From Toxorhynchites rutilus septentrionalis (taxonomy: Eukaryota; Arthropoda; Insecta; Diptera; Culicidae), in contig NC_073746.1 of assembly GCF_029784135.1 (NCBI RefSeq), positions 289,369,089-289,433,088 of the forward strand: a DNA stretch of 64,000 bases, in the 5' to 3' direction. Below the pieces are notes generated by a model. The model did not search any database. It was not told where the DNA came from and saw only the letters and a program-made list of their open reading frames with translations. Both the position numbers and the translations under genes were made by a program. Below, piece by piece: positions 35,621 to 47,760 of this stretch; the first letter of the stretch is position 1, and every line of letters begins with the position of its first letter.

Positions 35621-38039
35621 TATCGACGAGCAACGAAGGGGAAATCGTAAGAAGTTAAGTCTCCGTGAACAAGCGAAAAGAAGAAGAACGAAGGGGAATA
35701 TTTGCCTAGAGTATAAACAGTGGATCTCGCTGAGGCAAACTTTCATTCTTCGTGAGGAAATCGACTGAACAACATCGTTGCTGGGCGAGCTGGACGGCGA
35801 GGGATCGAATGCCTCTCTCAAGGCAATGGGGGTTGAGGAGTAATATTATGTATAAAGTAAAGTTTCTCAAGAACCTTTTTGAAGGTTAGAGACGAATGAA
35901 CTGAAGAAGTTCAAAGTCTCAAGCAAGGAAGGAAGGCAAACTTTCATTATCGTTCTGTATACAGAGCAATGAATATCGCTTGTTCTTCCTTGTTTTGTGT
36001 CATCACATGTCTTCGTTTCGGATTGTGATGTGGCCAAATTACTCAAACATGTCTCTAGCATTGCAATCATTGCATCAAATTGACGCCTCTGCGTTAAGGT
36101 TCTGAGCTACACAAATGTGTGGGGAATCATCAAGCTAGGCTACCGTCAGCTCACCAAGAAAATAAATGTTCTGGAATTTTGTCAGTGATTTGGTTTCGCA
36201 CGACGGTAGGAAAACTCTCTCCACAAAGGATGATAGCTAAGCTGAACTAGACTGGCAATATTAACAGAAAGGACTTCTGTTGAGAAGACCGCAAAACGGA
36301 GATAAGTGTGTGTATATTTAGTTGCTTCAAGCCATCGATATATGGATATTTGTGTGCGTATGTGCGTGCTTCATAACCCGTACGTAAAAATAATGCATCT
36401 TCACTACGCTGAAACCCCACTTTTATTTGCTCCCGTGTGCATTGACCTCTAACGATGCAACAATCGCCTTTTTTATGCTATGATTGACGATTGTTTGGTG
36501 TTGCTAATTATGCAGTCGTAATAATAAATATTAATAAGGAGGGGAGATAGTGGGAGGGAAATATTATTAGTTTTAGTAATGAATCTCTGCTAAGGCAAAT
36601 ATTCAGCCTTTTTCCAAGCAGTTAACATTGTTTGTTTTCTGTCATCAATGCATTGAACTGACGCTATGGTGAAACAGGTATTAAGGTTGTGCACCAACAA
36701 TTTTTTTTGAGATTACCGAGTTATTTAATAAGTTATATTTAGTTATTAATAGGGCTCACGTGCCAGACGCAAAACTGATTTCAACTAGGATTGTATTTAC
36801 ACTAATCTTGATCATAATGAAGCAGTGCTACTCTTTTCGAGGTTATGGAGATTAACAGATAGAGTTTATTTCGTTTATTTAGTCACCAAGAAAGTGAATG
36901 TCGTACTGGAATTTTGTATTTGATTTGGTTTCGCTTGCCAGTAGCAAAACTTTCTCCACTAAGAATGACAGCTGCGCTTATCACGAGCATGTATTGTTCT
37001 GCGAGCACAAGAATGAATCATCGAACAATGATCGTCAAATGATTCTACAATAAAAAAAACATTTCAGGCCGACCAAACTAGTAGAATGGTTATTTCAAAA
37101 TTTTCTTAGCATTATAAAATAATATCTGCAGTTATAAACAAGCAACTTGAATTAAACCACAGCGTAGTTCTACGTCAACAATGCGGTCGTGTCTTGAACA
37201 CTACCTCCTATAATTTTTTGTTTTCGTTTTGATTCTGTTTATCTCCCTTCTACTCTATTCTTCCTACCTATCAACGGTGTCAATTCCCACTAGACCGGCT
37301 TTTGTCCCAAACAATATGGCAAGATCAGTGGGTTTCTTTATAGACCCCGAACAAGACACCACAAGGGGGAAAGACTACGATATACTATTAGCTGGGTAAA
37401 AAAATCGCTTCTTATCAGCACTAGCACAAAGCATGCCCAGGGCAAATCCTGTACAATTCTCAATAGCGCTTAGAATATAGAATAAAGGCGGAGTTGGAGC
37501 CAATACATAATCGCTTATGACCGAGTGTGTGTTAGATCGTAACTACACATAAAGAGTCAATTCTAAAAAATTAATGCATTCTAAAATAATATCCGAAGTT
37601 AGAAGTAAGCGAAATGAATAACATAATGTCGTACTCCTACGCTATCGATGCGGTCGTGCTCTGGACACCATCATTATTTCTTAGGCAAAAGTTAATGATT
37701 TTTGATTTAGGCAAAAGTTAATGAATATTTCTTAGGCAAAAGTTAATGATTAGGCAAAAGTTAATTGATAAAAAAAAGAAAAGTTGTAACAGTGTGTGAT
37801 TTACTCATCCTTTATTTAAAATTTAAAAAAAATAATGTGAGCGATATTTATTTCTTATTTTGCTGAAAGAAAAAAAATGTACATAATTATCAAATTGCTA
37901 CAATTTATTTAAAAAAGATTATGCTTAAATGAACACGCTCTTTAAAAAATTGCTGCTTGTAAAAAAACAAGTTTCCTCTTGCCGAAAATACTCAGTCTTC
38001 CGTGCCAAAATAGAAACAGTGTGCAACGGATTATTGAAA
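35621..38039. other. no gene; two palindrome sites
   Basis: GCGTAG-TT-CTACGTC at 37162-37176 is followed by AACAATGCGGTCGTGTCTTG, and a decayed relative lies at 37627. Two diverged direct copies of a ~100-bp word set (CACCAAGAAA, TGATTTGGTTTCGC, AAAACT-TCTCCAC) lie near 36150 and 36885. No coding region recognised. Confidence 0.5.
37681..37767 (+). repeat. four copies of an 18-bp unit TTAGGCAAAAGTTAATGA
   Basis: Units start at 37681, 37707, 37732 and 37750, separated by short AT spacers; the last is imperfect. A local tandem duplication, not a CRISPR array: the spacers are tiny and AT-only. Confidence 0.75.
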
Positions 38040-38450
38040 TCGAAAATTGAAGTGCCGCATATTCTTAGGTTATTATGGTTGGAAATACCACATTGATCAA
38101 AAAGTTCCCGGAATTCGTTCAGGAAATGAAAAATACAAGATTATACATCAATATCGTCCCCATCGACTGCAACGCACTTATGGCAGTGCTTGATCCAATC
38201 ATCGAAACATTTATTATATTCGATTTGCGGTATGGCCATCAGCACCATCTTCGATTTTTCCGTTATCTCATCTCGGGTGCTTAAACGTGGTTTCTTGAGT
38301 CGTTCGAATAGGAAAAAGTCGCAGGGAGCCAAATCAGGTGAATTCGGTGGTTGCTTAATGATATTCATTTCGTTTTTAGCCAAGTGTTCACAAATAACGA
38401 TTGATTTTCCAAATTTTGCAAATTGTACAAAATCGAGGCACGCACAATAG
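38040..38450 (-). pseudogene. mariner transposase 3' fragment
   Basis: On the minus strand, the C-terminal third of a second mariner lineage. EHLAKNEMNIIKQPPNSPDL, then APCDFFLFERLKKP, contains the third catalytic aspartate (PCD). IPQIEYNKCFDDWIKHCHKC and VDGDDIDV follow, and then NEFRELFDQCG after a stop. The N-terminal helix-turn-helix and the first two catalytic residues are absent upstream. The tryptophan- and histidine-containing tail is typical of the family. It differs from the 6.8-kb and 29.5-kb copies, so three mariner lineages are present. Confidence 0.85.
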
Positions 38451-38839
38451 CAGATGTACTCAATAGAGCGTAACTTTTAGAAATGTAAAACTATCACACT
38501 ACAAATTTTATAGAATGACAGATGAGCCAACCTACATAAAAAATAAAATAAAAATAAAAACGGGTGACTGAGAGCGCCACACGGTAGTGAGTCCGTCATT
38601 GACTTTGAACCACTCAAAACTTTTAATATTTTTATAATATTAAACCCCTTCTTTCTTGAATGGCGTTAACGTTCCCTGTGGAACTTTTGCCGTCTCAACG
38701 TCTGCATTAACTAGCGTCATTCATTAATACTTAGTTGAGATTTCTTAAGCCAAATAACACGACTTGAATGTATTTCGAGGGGCAAGCTCTGGAATACGCG
38801 TTACCACAGTGCAAGTCGAAGGAAAGTCGAAGATTTTGA

Positions 38840-38967
38840 TGAAAAATATTAAACCCCTCAAAATTTTGAATATCGAAGCCGCAAAAATTACAACCATACG
38901 TGGAATCATGTATAATTATCGGTTTTTGTTTCCCTTTTCCACTTTTGATCAATTTTCATTGTCATAT
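38840..38967 (-). repeat. fragment of the 27771-28341 element family, split by the RTE insertion
   Basis: ATATCGAAGCCGCAAAAATT and CGGTTTTTGTTTCCCT match the reverse complement of 27930-28030. Homology stops at the RTE tail. Confidence 0.65.
38954..38967. repeat. target-site duplication, left (TTTCATTGTCATAT)
   Basis: Exact 14-bp match to 42061-42074, bracketing the RTE-like element. Confidence 0.9.
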
Positions 38968-41900
38968 TTTTTTCATTTATTTATTTATCTGCAATGATTC
39001 AACATCCCATTCAGAGATAAGATCTGATTCACAACTTTTCACCGATAAACACGATCCATGGTTGCAGTTCTCCAACTCCCTGCTGCACCGATTCTTGCCG
39101 AGTCCTGCTCCACCTGGTCCAACTATCTCGCTCGCTGGACTCATCTCTTCCTTGTTCCTACCGGATTCGATGCGAACACCATCTTTGCAGAGCTGCTGTC
39201 CGGCAATCTTGCAACATGCCCTGCCCATCGCACTTGTCCAGCCTTGGCGATATTCTGGATGCTGGGTTCGCTGTAGAGTTGCGCCAGTTCATGGTTCATT
39301 CTCATACTCAATACTCCGTTTTTCTGTACACCACCGTATATTGTTCTGAGCACTTGGCGTTCGAAAACACCAAGTGCTTGTTAGCTCTCTTCGAACATCG
39401 TCCATCGGTCGAATTAGGGATTTGTACATGGTACACTTCGTACGGGGTCGGAGTTTGTTGGACCTGAAGGATTTGCGGAGCCCAAAGTAGGCACGACTTC
39501 CATTGACTATGCGTCTCCAAATTTCACGACTGTTGTTGTTGTTGTCAGTTGTTATCAACGAGCCAGAGTAGACAAATTTCTCTACCACCTCGAGCTCGTC
39601 GTTGTCGATCACAACACTACTACCAAGAAGAGCTCTGTTGTGATCAGTCCCTCCTGCTAGCTTGTATTTAGTCTGAGACACATTGTTCCCAAGCCCAATC
39701 AGCCCTGCTTCGTGTTTCAGTCGGATATACAAGTCGGCTACCGTCGCATGTGTTCTTCGTCGTCGGCGAAGCAGATAAACTGACTAGACTTGTTGAAAAT
39801 CGTGCCCCGCATGTTGAAGTTCGCTCTCCGCATAACACCTTCCAGCGCCACGTTGAAGAGCAGACAGGAGAGTCCATCGCCTTGTCGAAGTCCCCTGTGA
39901 TTCTCAAATGATTCCGACAGCTCACTTGAGATTTGCACACTGCACCGCACACGGTTCATCGTTACCTGAATCAGTCTTCTCAGCTTTCGGGGAAAGCCGT
40001 ATTCGTCCATGACCCTCCATAGCTGTTGTCGGTCGATTGTATCATATGCGGCCTTGAAGTCAACGAAGATGTGGTGCGTAGGGACCTGATACTCGCGGCA
40101 CTTTTGGAGGATCTGTCGCAGTGTAAAAATCTGGTCCGTCGTCACGCATCCGGGCATGAATCCGGCCTGATAACCTCCCACAAATCTACTTACTATTGGC
40201 GATAGACGAAGGAAGAGGATCTGAGGCAGAATTTTGTAGGCACCATTCAGGATTGTGATGACACGATAGTCCAATCCAGCTTGTCACCTTTTTTATATAT
40301 GGGGCAGATTACCCCGTCCTTCCACTCCTCCGGTAGCCGTTCTGTGTCCCAGATCCTGACTATCCACCGGTGCATACACTCTACAAGTTTTCCTGGACCT
40401 CCCTTGAAGAGCTACGCTACGAGACCATCCTTACCAGCTGCTTTGTGGTTCTTTAGCTGATTGATAGCCTCCTTAACTTCACCTATCTTCGGGGGGTGGT
40501 ACGTCGTCGCTGTTCACTGTACCGGTGTAGTCCTCCAAAACGTCGTCTAGGTCTCCTGTCTGCACAATGTTCAGGTGTTCATCGTAGTGCTACCTCCACC
40601 TTTCGATCACCTCGCGTTCGTTCGTCAATATGCCTCCTTCCTTGTTTCTGCACATTTCGGCCCGCGGCACAAAGCCCTTGTGCGATCCGTTTAGTTTCTT
40701 GAAGAACTTCCGCGATTCTTGAGAACGATAAAGCAGCTCCATCTCCTCACACTTCTTCTCTTCGAGGAGAGCAGCATCCAGTTCGTCTACCCCCGGTAGC
40801 GCAGCTTCAAGACGCTGCGAGTATGTTGTAGCAACATTCGGCTCCTGAAGTCGTCGTAGGATGTACCGTGGTGAGCGCTGGTGTCTTATGTTATTGACGA
40901 CTGATAGTTTAGAACGCAGTTTGACCATCACCAGGCAGTGGTCTGAATCGATGTTAACGCCACGATTGGTTCTGACGACGATGATATCCGAGAAGTGCCG
41001 ACCGTCGATCAAAACGTGGTCAATTTGTGTTTCTGTTTACTGTGGTGATCTCCAGGTGTAACGCTATTGGAGGCTGTGCTGGAAGAAGGTGCTACGTATG
41101 ACCATATTCTTGGAAGCAGCGAAGTCGATAAGTCTTCGGCCATTTTCGTTGGTTCTCTGATGGGCGCTGAACCTACCAATTACCGGTCTGAACTCCTCTT
41201 CTTGGCCGACCTGAGCATTCAAATCACCGATGACGATTTTGATGTCATGTTTTGGGCAGCGGTGCTAGCTAGATGAGGGCTGTGGACGTTAATGATGCTG
41301 ATATTGAAGAAGTGGCCTCGCATCCTCAGTCTGCACATTCTTTCGTTGATCGACCACCAGCCAATCACCCGTTTCTGCATCGCCCCCATCACAATGAAAG
41401 CAGTACCCAGATCGTGTGTGTTGCCGCAGCACTGATAGATGGTATACCGACCTTGGAACAATCGCACCAACGAACCTTTCCAGCACACTTCCTGCAGCGC
41501 TACGATGTTGAAATTGCAGGCTCTCAATATTTCAGAAAGAATTCGGGTACTCGCAAGAAAATTGAGATACTTGAAGTTCCATGTTCCGAGTTTCCAATCT
41601 CTAGTCCGTTTTCTCTGCGTGGGTCTATTCCGATTGTCCTGTCTCAAATTTCTTTGTGAATTTTCCTGTGCGTTACAGTTTTACGGATGGCTTGCAGGGC
41701 CTGCACCAACCCCCTGCCTCGCCGGAGGACCGGCGTGCACAACTCTTTTTAGAGTCCCCGCTGGCACGAAGACAGTGATTAGCCGTCCCTGACATGGGAA
41801 TTAGACGCTTTTTTGAGCCGCACCTGCATGGTCAACAGACGCTCGGATAGGCCCCCTTTCCTGTTAGCATACGACCAAAATCCCACAGGGACTGGTTACC

Positions 41901-42060
41901 CTATCTTCACTATGGTTACTCGTACCCCAGCCGGCACCACGGGGAGGTAGGGATAGGAGTTACTGGATAGGAAGCTAAGGACCACGAATGGGGTCTATTT
42001 TATGCCTGCAGGTACGCGAAGTACCGATGGTACGCTTAGTCCAGTCACCTACCAATCTAA
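38968..42060 (-). mobile_element. full-length RTE-clade (JAM1-like) non-LTR element, degenerate
   Basis: A 3.09-kb minus-strand insertion between 14-bp target duplications. Its 5' UTR is GC-richer (41650-42060), a single EN-RT frame follows, and the 3' end is a short (ATAA)n-like tail at 38974-38990. Length, the lack of ORF1 and RNase H, and the simple-repeat tail all fit RTE. JAM1 is the Aedes member that I know of this clade. The assignment to JAM1 itself is inference. Confidence 0.88.
39141..41647 (-). pseudogene. RTE-type endonuclease-reverse transcriptase, frameshifted
   Basis: The frame is broken into at least four pieces. 41647-41219: endonuclease (LGTWNFKYLN, IVALQEVCWKG with the catalytic Glu, RMRGHFFNISIINVHSPH). 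41012-40590: end of the endonuclease (DSDHCLVMVKLRSK, with the terminal Asp-His) and linker. 40274-39738: reverse transcriptase fingers and palm (GGYQAGFMPGCVTTDQIFTL, HIFVDFKAAYDTID with the motif A Asp, HRGLRQGDGLSCLLFN, FICFADD as motif C). 39732-39141: C-terminus (YSGSLITTDN, RMNHELAQLYSEPSIQNIA, RWAGHVARLPD). Catalytic residues are mostly kept, but the stops and shifts make it inactive. Plus-strand open frames over the same span are antisense by-products. Confidence 0.9.
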
Positions 42061-42074
42061 TTTCATTGTCATAT
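42061..42074. repeat. target-site duplication, right (TTTCATTGTCATAT)
   Basis: Exact copy of 38954-38967 at the 5' edge of the RTE-like insertion. Confidence 0.9.
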
Positions 42075-44579
42075 GGTAGTTGACACTTAGAAGGGTTCTA
42101 ATTAATAGAAATTTGATTATTATACCCGCACTTCCCCAATCTCTAAATCATAACGCTCAGAACGCTCGTTCTAATGTAATAGCATTCGATTCCGCACTTT
42201 TTTTCTGTTGGCCTAATCATTGTGATCGAATGGATTAAATGGCTAAAAATGGGTTTGGTTTTCTTGACAACGCCAGCAATTCTCGGGTGAAAAGAAACTA
42301 AATGATCCAAGTTCTACATCTGTAACATTTGATACACACCAGATGCGTAATTGGTAAACCGTATCCAATTTCGTATAATAGAGGAACCATGATTTTTTTC
42401 TTCCGAAGTACCAAAGCTGATGACTGAGTATGCTGAAGGCTAAAGGCACCGGATAGAAGAATAAAAATGTTTCCCCAGCGGTGATTCCATTTCATTACAT
42501 ACACAGGAGACACAAGCAAAATTGGACTGCTGAAAACACCACCCAAATACTAATCCGGTAAAAAAACGGTAAAAAAAAACATTCTACACGAGTGTCCCTA
42601 AATACACAACCCATCTGCTGCACACATTCTGCTGTTTACGAAATTGGATTCAGTTTAATCAATTGACCACACGAGGTCATGAGTGTATTGCAGATTGACT
42701 GCGGATGAATTGAGTTGAGCGCATTCAGCAGGGAAATTCAATTTAAGTCAGTCAGAACCTAACTCTATTCAATTTCTGTATGTGAAGTCCCATTTCAGAG
42801 TTTGTGTTCAAGTTATCCCTTTACAATAGATTAGCAAGTGGCCCGGTTACAAGGCAAAAGCGCTACTCAATTCAGCCGGCGTTTGTCTACCTGGCCAATA
42901 AAATTATGTGCGTAATAAACAACCTAAACTTTTTCGGTCTAATTCTTAACAAAACAGTGCAACACGAAAAAATGCGGGACGGGCGTTCCTGTTTCACAAA
43001 TTATATTCACACTTTTGATACGCAAAATTACAAAAGTTGCACCCCCGTCCCCACGTGACCTGGTAATACATTGTGAACAGGAATAGGCAAAAGTTTACGC
43101 CGTAAATTATTAAGTTAACTAGCGAGGAAAATAAAAGACATTATGATAAAACAATGCCCGAATTTTTGGGCGCTTCGTCCTGGCCGCCCAAATAGAGATA
43201 TGATTGGGTTACTGTCTCTGGCTTTAGAATAAACTTGGGAGGGTGTTGTTTCGTCGTCGGCTTTTTTCCACAAAGGAATTGTTGCTTTTGCCTCATTTGC
43301 ATCTGAATCGATGCTTTGCTGAAGTTGTTTTCTGCTTGTTTCCATTTTCCGGTTCCATCGAATCATTTGGCTGTTCCACAAGCTACAGCTTACTGTAATT
43401 GCCACACATAGAACACACTTTTTCTATTTGTTGATTGGATAATACTAGCCTTCTGTACAAACCCTAGAAGTGATAAAAGCGCAACTCTCGTGAGCTTTGG
43501 TCCGTGATTAATTTATCGTTGCAGCAAACGTAATCAAGATTCAAACGATCATTTTTCTTTCCGAGAACATAATTTTCCCTCACATTTGAACCGACCTGTT
43601 GCGCGCTGCCTTTTTTCCGCTTGTAGCCGCACCGGATTCTACCTTTCGGCAAGGAGTTCCCAACGGCTTTCGCTTCGAAATGTCTTGGCTCAGAAGCTGT
43701 TAGTCAATTTTCACACTCTTTTTCCCCTTCAACCGTCTTGGTTTGCATACACTGTGCAATAGAGAGCAGTGGACGACGGCTGCCGCCTTTTTTATTCTCA
43801 ACTCTGAGCTCCGAGACTAGTGCTACCTTGTAGCAGGCATCATGTTTTCGCCTCGTTTGTTATTGCTGAACCTTTACGGTAGTTCAACATGTTGATTTTT
43901 GCATAAATTATAATCTCATTAGCATAGCTTCCGTCAGGAAGCGGATGGAAGTCGGTGGAAAGGGTGCCGCTCGAAAATTTTAATTCCCCTTCATCCACCA
44001 GTCGATGGACGATGGCGAAAAGTCTAGCAGTGGGAGTGTTGATTTTTAGGTGGAATTCTTCGCGTATCCTCCCCGATGAAGCAATTTGTACTGTGCCGTT
44101 ACCGCTGATGTTAATGATGATAATGATAAGTGGGATGCCACGTCGTTGCGATGTAAATTAAACCAAAACATGCAGCTCGGAAAAGAGCTTAAGTTGCATC
44201 CTAATAGGATTACCGGTTCGCCAATGTTTCATGGGTTTGTATGCTCTGGTTTGGGCCAGTGCGGTGCGAGTGCACAACGAAGGTAAATTTTAATTTGAGT
44301 CTCAAATTTGTTAGTACTTCCGAGTGAAGCTGAATGTAACCAGTGTGTGAAAAGATCAACGGTAGATGTTCATTATGTGAACGAAATGGGGGTATTCAGT
44401 CGCTATGATTCATTTTCTCTGTTCGGTAATCTGATGAAATGTTTTCCAGTCATCTGAGCATTCTTATTCTGCTTGAACGTTCTACTACGTTTTACAGGAG
44501 CATGTGGGTGTAAACGTGTAATCTAAAAATTGAGTATGTTTGCATCAATTGTTTCGAAATATTTCCACGCATCTATTAA
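42075..44579. other. no gene seen
   Basis: 2.5 kb with no supportable gene. The stretch at 43250-44300 is less AT-rich and carries several short open frames without domains. It may be unique host sequence. Confidence 0.4.
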
Positions 44580-45271
44580 AACAGCCATTCCATGCCAAAC
44601 CGATCCAGTTGTTCTCAGATTTCCGCGAAAATTGGTAGTTTTGTTCCTTATCGTAAAATATTTGACTCGTTTTTTTTATTTTTTTATTAGGGTGCCCATT
44701 TTCATTTCAGGGTGGCCCAAAAACTCAATTTTTAAACTTATTCCAAAAATCACTTTTATTTATAATTTTTGAACTACTGAACCGATTCAGATGATCGACA
44801 TATCAAATTGAAGCCAATGAGATAATCTTCTCTGAAAAAATATTACAATTGCACAAAATTTGGATTTTGTTTTTGTATTTATTGATTGTATTATAGCATC
44901 ATAGCATCATCTATCTTTAACCGAGTATACTACAAAAAACAAATACAATCAATAATTACGAAAACAAAATCCATTTTTTTTCGCAAGTGTAATATTTTTT
45001 ATTGAATTTTCAATCACTCTTTGGCTTCAATTTGACATCCCAATCCCAATCCCAGAATCGGTGGAGTAGTTGAAAAGTTGTAATTTTTTTTAAAAAGTCG
45101 ATCTTGAAAAAAAATTGTAAAAAATTGGTTTTTCGTAACTTTGAAAAATCATAACTCAAATACGAAACCTCAGCTTTCGAGAAAAAAATATAAAATATAT
45201 AGCGGCCTCTAGTCCAAAGCAATATAAACATTAAAAAACAAATGTAATCAATAATTTCGAGAACAATTTCC

Positions 45272-46826
45272 AAAAGGCCTGGCCGGGCAAGGGAGTAAAA
45301 AGTGCCCCCTAACCAAATCACTAGCTGTATGGCAAATATTGTATAGGATATTAAATAACAAATTTTGGCGGTTTATTTGAACCCCTATGTGGTTTAACAA
45401 AGGATCAATAATGAAAAACGTACTTTTTCGTTTATTTCACACCATCCTCAAAAGCTTCGAGAGAAAAATATGAAAAAAATACTGAATGTGCATATTACTA
45501 AGGTATACCAAGAAAAATTTTCAAAAAAAAATTTCATCAAAAATTGAAGTACAAAAAAATTGTTTTGGAATTTGGAGATTCAGTACTACTCTAATTCATA
45601 TTTAAATGTGTTTCTACGGCTTTTCTAGATATTTGTGAGTGAAAAATGCACCTTTTAGTTTTTTTTTCACGCCATTCTCAATAGATTTGAGACAAAAAAT
45701 TGAAAAAAAAAATGAAAGTACATCTTACTAAAGTTTATCAATAAATATCTTCAAACAATTTTTTCATCAAAAAATCTAATAATAAAAAAAATAAAATACG
45801 CAGTACAAAAAAATGTTATATATTTTCTGGTATTTCAAAATTTTGAAAAAAAAAATATTTTGAGACCTTCTGCCCTAATTTTTATTTAAATCCGTTCGTA
45901 TGTGTCTTTTTTTCTACATGTGGCGTAATCCTTCCTGAATTTTTAAGAGCGTTGCGGGACACAAAAAAATAATTTTCTTCATCGTCTGCATTATTATTTT
46001 TATTTTCTTGAAATCGATTATTTTATTGTATTCGTGGTTGCCCCTCTAACCTCGAGTAAACCGCGTATAATCGATCGAAACCTACTAAACATAGATTAAA
46101 GTTGAAATTTTGTATAAACAAATATTGAATAAGCGGCTTCGTAAAGCTTATGCGATTGAGCCTTACTCAATTCGTGGTTTTCAATAGTAAGATTAAATTT
46201 AAAAAATAAAAATAATTAGGATGTTTTCAAGTGTTCTTCTCATTAATCCGAATGATCTTTCCATAAGGACTTTATTTTTTTCACAGAGCTCTATCGTACT
46301 GCTGACTCCTATGAATTTGGTAAACCACCTGAATCCAATGTAAAGATAATCTCATATATTTTAAGATACGAGAAAAAAAAATCTTCGTACAGCGAAATGC
46401 TTTAGATATACCGACAAAATTTAGACATATGAAAAACAATATTTAAATAAATATTAGAGCAGTAATGGGTCCCTAAATTCAAAATAAATTAGAATTCCGC
46501 AAAGGCCAAAAACATTTTTTTTTTCGTGCAATCCTCTTAAAAATTCAAGAAAAAATTAGACTACATTGAAAATATTGATCGATACACCTCAGTTAGATGT
46601 ACTTTCAGTATTTTTTTCATATTTGTGTTTCAAAGCTATTGGGAATGGCGTGAAAAAACAAAAAAGTGCATTTTTCACCATAGATCCTATGGTGTACCAA
46701 ATAAGGACTCAAATATATGGTACCACTGCCAAAATGTTTTATTTAGTACACTATATAAAATTTTCCATACAGCTGGCGATTTGGTTTGGGGGCACTTTTT
46801 ATTCCTTTGCCCGTCCAGGCCCTTTG
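45272..46826. mobile_element. nested inverted-repeat element (GGCCTGG(C/A)CGGGCAA ends)
   Basis: Left end: AAGGCCTGGCCGGGCAAGGG, AGTAAAAAGTGCCCCCTAAC. The right end reverse-complements to GGGCCTGGACGGGCAAAGGA, ATAAAAAGTGCCCCCAAACC. The arms stay alignable for ~300 bp (CAAATCACTAGCTGTATGGC, TAGATCCTATG). Solo arms lie at 15040-15690. No protein seen. Confidence 0.75.
46015..46215 (+). mobile_element. short I-like 3' UTR fragment (dead-on-arrival copy)
   Basis: CTCGAGTAAACCGCGTATAA, ACATAGATTAAAG, GGCTTCGTAAAGCTTATGCG and ATTGAGCC parallel the last ~170 bp of the I-like elements at 11880-12030 and 61440-61590 (CTCGAGTTCACCGCGAGTAA, CATAGATTTAAG, GGCTCCTTTAAACTTATGCA, ACTGAGCC). It ends in an A-rich tail. 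It is clearly diverged, so it is an older or sister family that reached DNA as a very short 5'-truncated copy inside the 45272-46826 element. Confidence 0.7.
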
Positions 46827-47119
46827 TTACAAGTATAATATTTTTTTTGAAGAAGATTAGCTAATGAGCCTCAATTTAATTTGTCGACTGTCTGAATCGA
46901 TTCAGTAGTTCAAAAGTTATCAATTTAAAAAAAAATCATTTTTAGAAAAAAAATTGAAAAAAAAATTTTTCGGGCCACCCTAAAATAGAAATGGGTACCC
47001 TAATGAAAAAATAAAGAAAAACGGGTCTAATATTTTGCGATAAGAAACAAAACTACCACTTTTCACAAAAATCAGATAACCTCTATATCGGTTTGGCATT
47101 GTATGTCTGATAATGAAGT

Positions 47120-47760
47120 TTTCTATAGAACAATTGAAGAATGTTAAGCATTATCTACACCGAGTACCACAACAACGAGGCCCGCGTTGTCTATCGACAT
47201 CTAGTGCTTCGAACTGGTATATTGAAGGCACCGTACCTGTTTGTACTACGGTACCTGTCTGTATCTGTCCTGGAATATGATCGTTTCAAGCTATACTGGG
47301 ATCGCCCTGTTTTGACCGACCTCTCTCACCACGACAACTGTCCAGATATAATGGTTTATGACAAAAGCGACCGACAAGTCACCATCATAGATGTCGCTAT
47401 TTCGCAGAACCAAAATCTGGAGGAGAGCCACGGTTGCAAAATTTGCATACACCATATTTGCATAGTCGTGGAACCCAAGGAACTGTAGGGTTCCATCAAT
47501 TGTACCAATTGTTCTCTCTGAAACTGGAACTGTTTCGAAGACGCTTCGAAACCACTAAAAGTGTTGAATACGGAGAAGGAATCCAACTGGCATCAAAAAA
47601 TTGGTTCTTAGTACTAGCGCGATTGTCCGGGAATTCCTTGGTCAAGACTAAAGAGCACGAGCATACAGATACGTGCATTCCACAGGGCCTAGTCCTTCTT
47701 TGGCACTACGAGACCCGGGGGCAGTTGTAATTTTCTGGCTGGGTTGGCCAAGAAGTGTCG
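47120..47760 (+). pseudogene. R2-type retrotransposon C-terminal endonuclease-region remnant
   Basis: An open stretch at 47141-47488 contains VLEYDRFKLYWDRPVLTDLS and DNCPDIMVYDKSDRQVTIID, then VAIS. The PD...D...(I)IDVAI pattern resembles the PD-(D/E)XK restriction-like endonuclease region at the end of R2-type retrotransposon proteins. The phrase LYWDRP..TD is one I know from many insect R2-like relics. A second frame (47434-47730) continues after a shift. The RT is absent upstream, so this is a 5'-truncated relic. It could also be an unrelated domesticated fragment; nothing indicates function. Confidence 0.55.

Larger units (their letters stand above)
44580..47109. mobile_element. long inverted-repeat element related to 28344-29467, carrying nested inserts
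   Basis: The left arm ACAGCCATTCCATGCCAAAC and its continuation (GGTAGTTTTGTTCCTTATCG, ATTAGGGTGCCCATTTTCAT) match, inverted, the right arm (GATATCGG/CCGATATAG region, 46990-47100). The outer element is about 1 kb once the nested 45272-46826 insert is removed. Edges are decayed and no TA is conserved. Confidence 0.7.

Noticed and set aside
37681..37767. Short regularly repeated unit, CRISPR-like at first glance
   Set aside because: Spacers are 0-8 bp, AT-only and not unique; the genome is eukaryotic.
40861..41792. Plus-strand open frames over the RTE-like element
   Set aside because: Antisense to the endonuclease and 5' UTR of the element.
44086..44286. Short open frames near 44 kb with Cys residues
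   Set aside because: No spaced Cys/His motif and no conserved context; chance frames.
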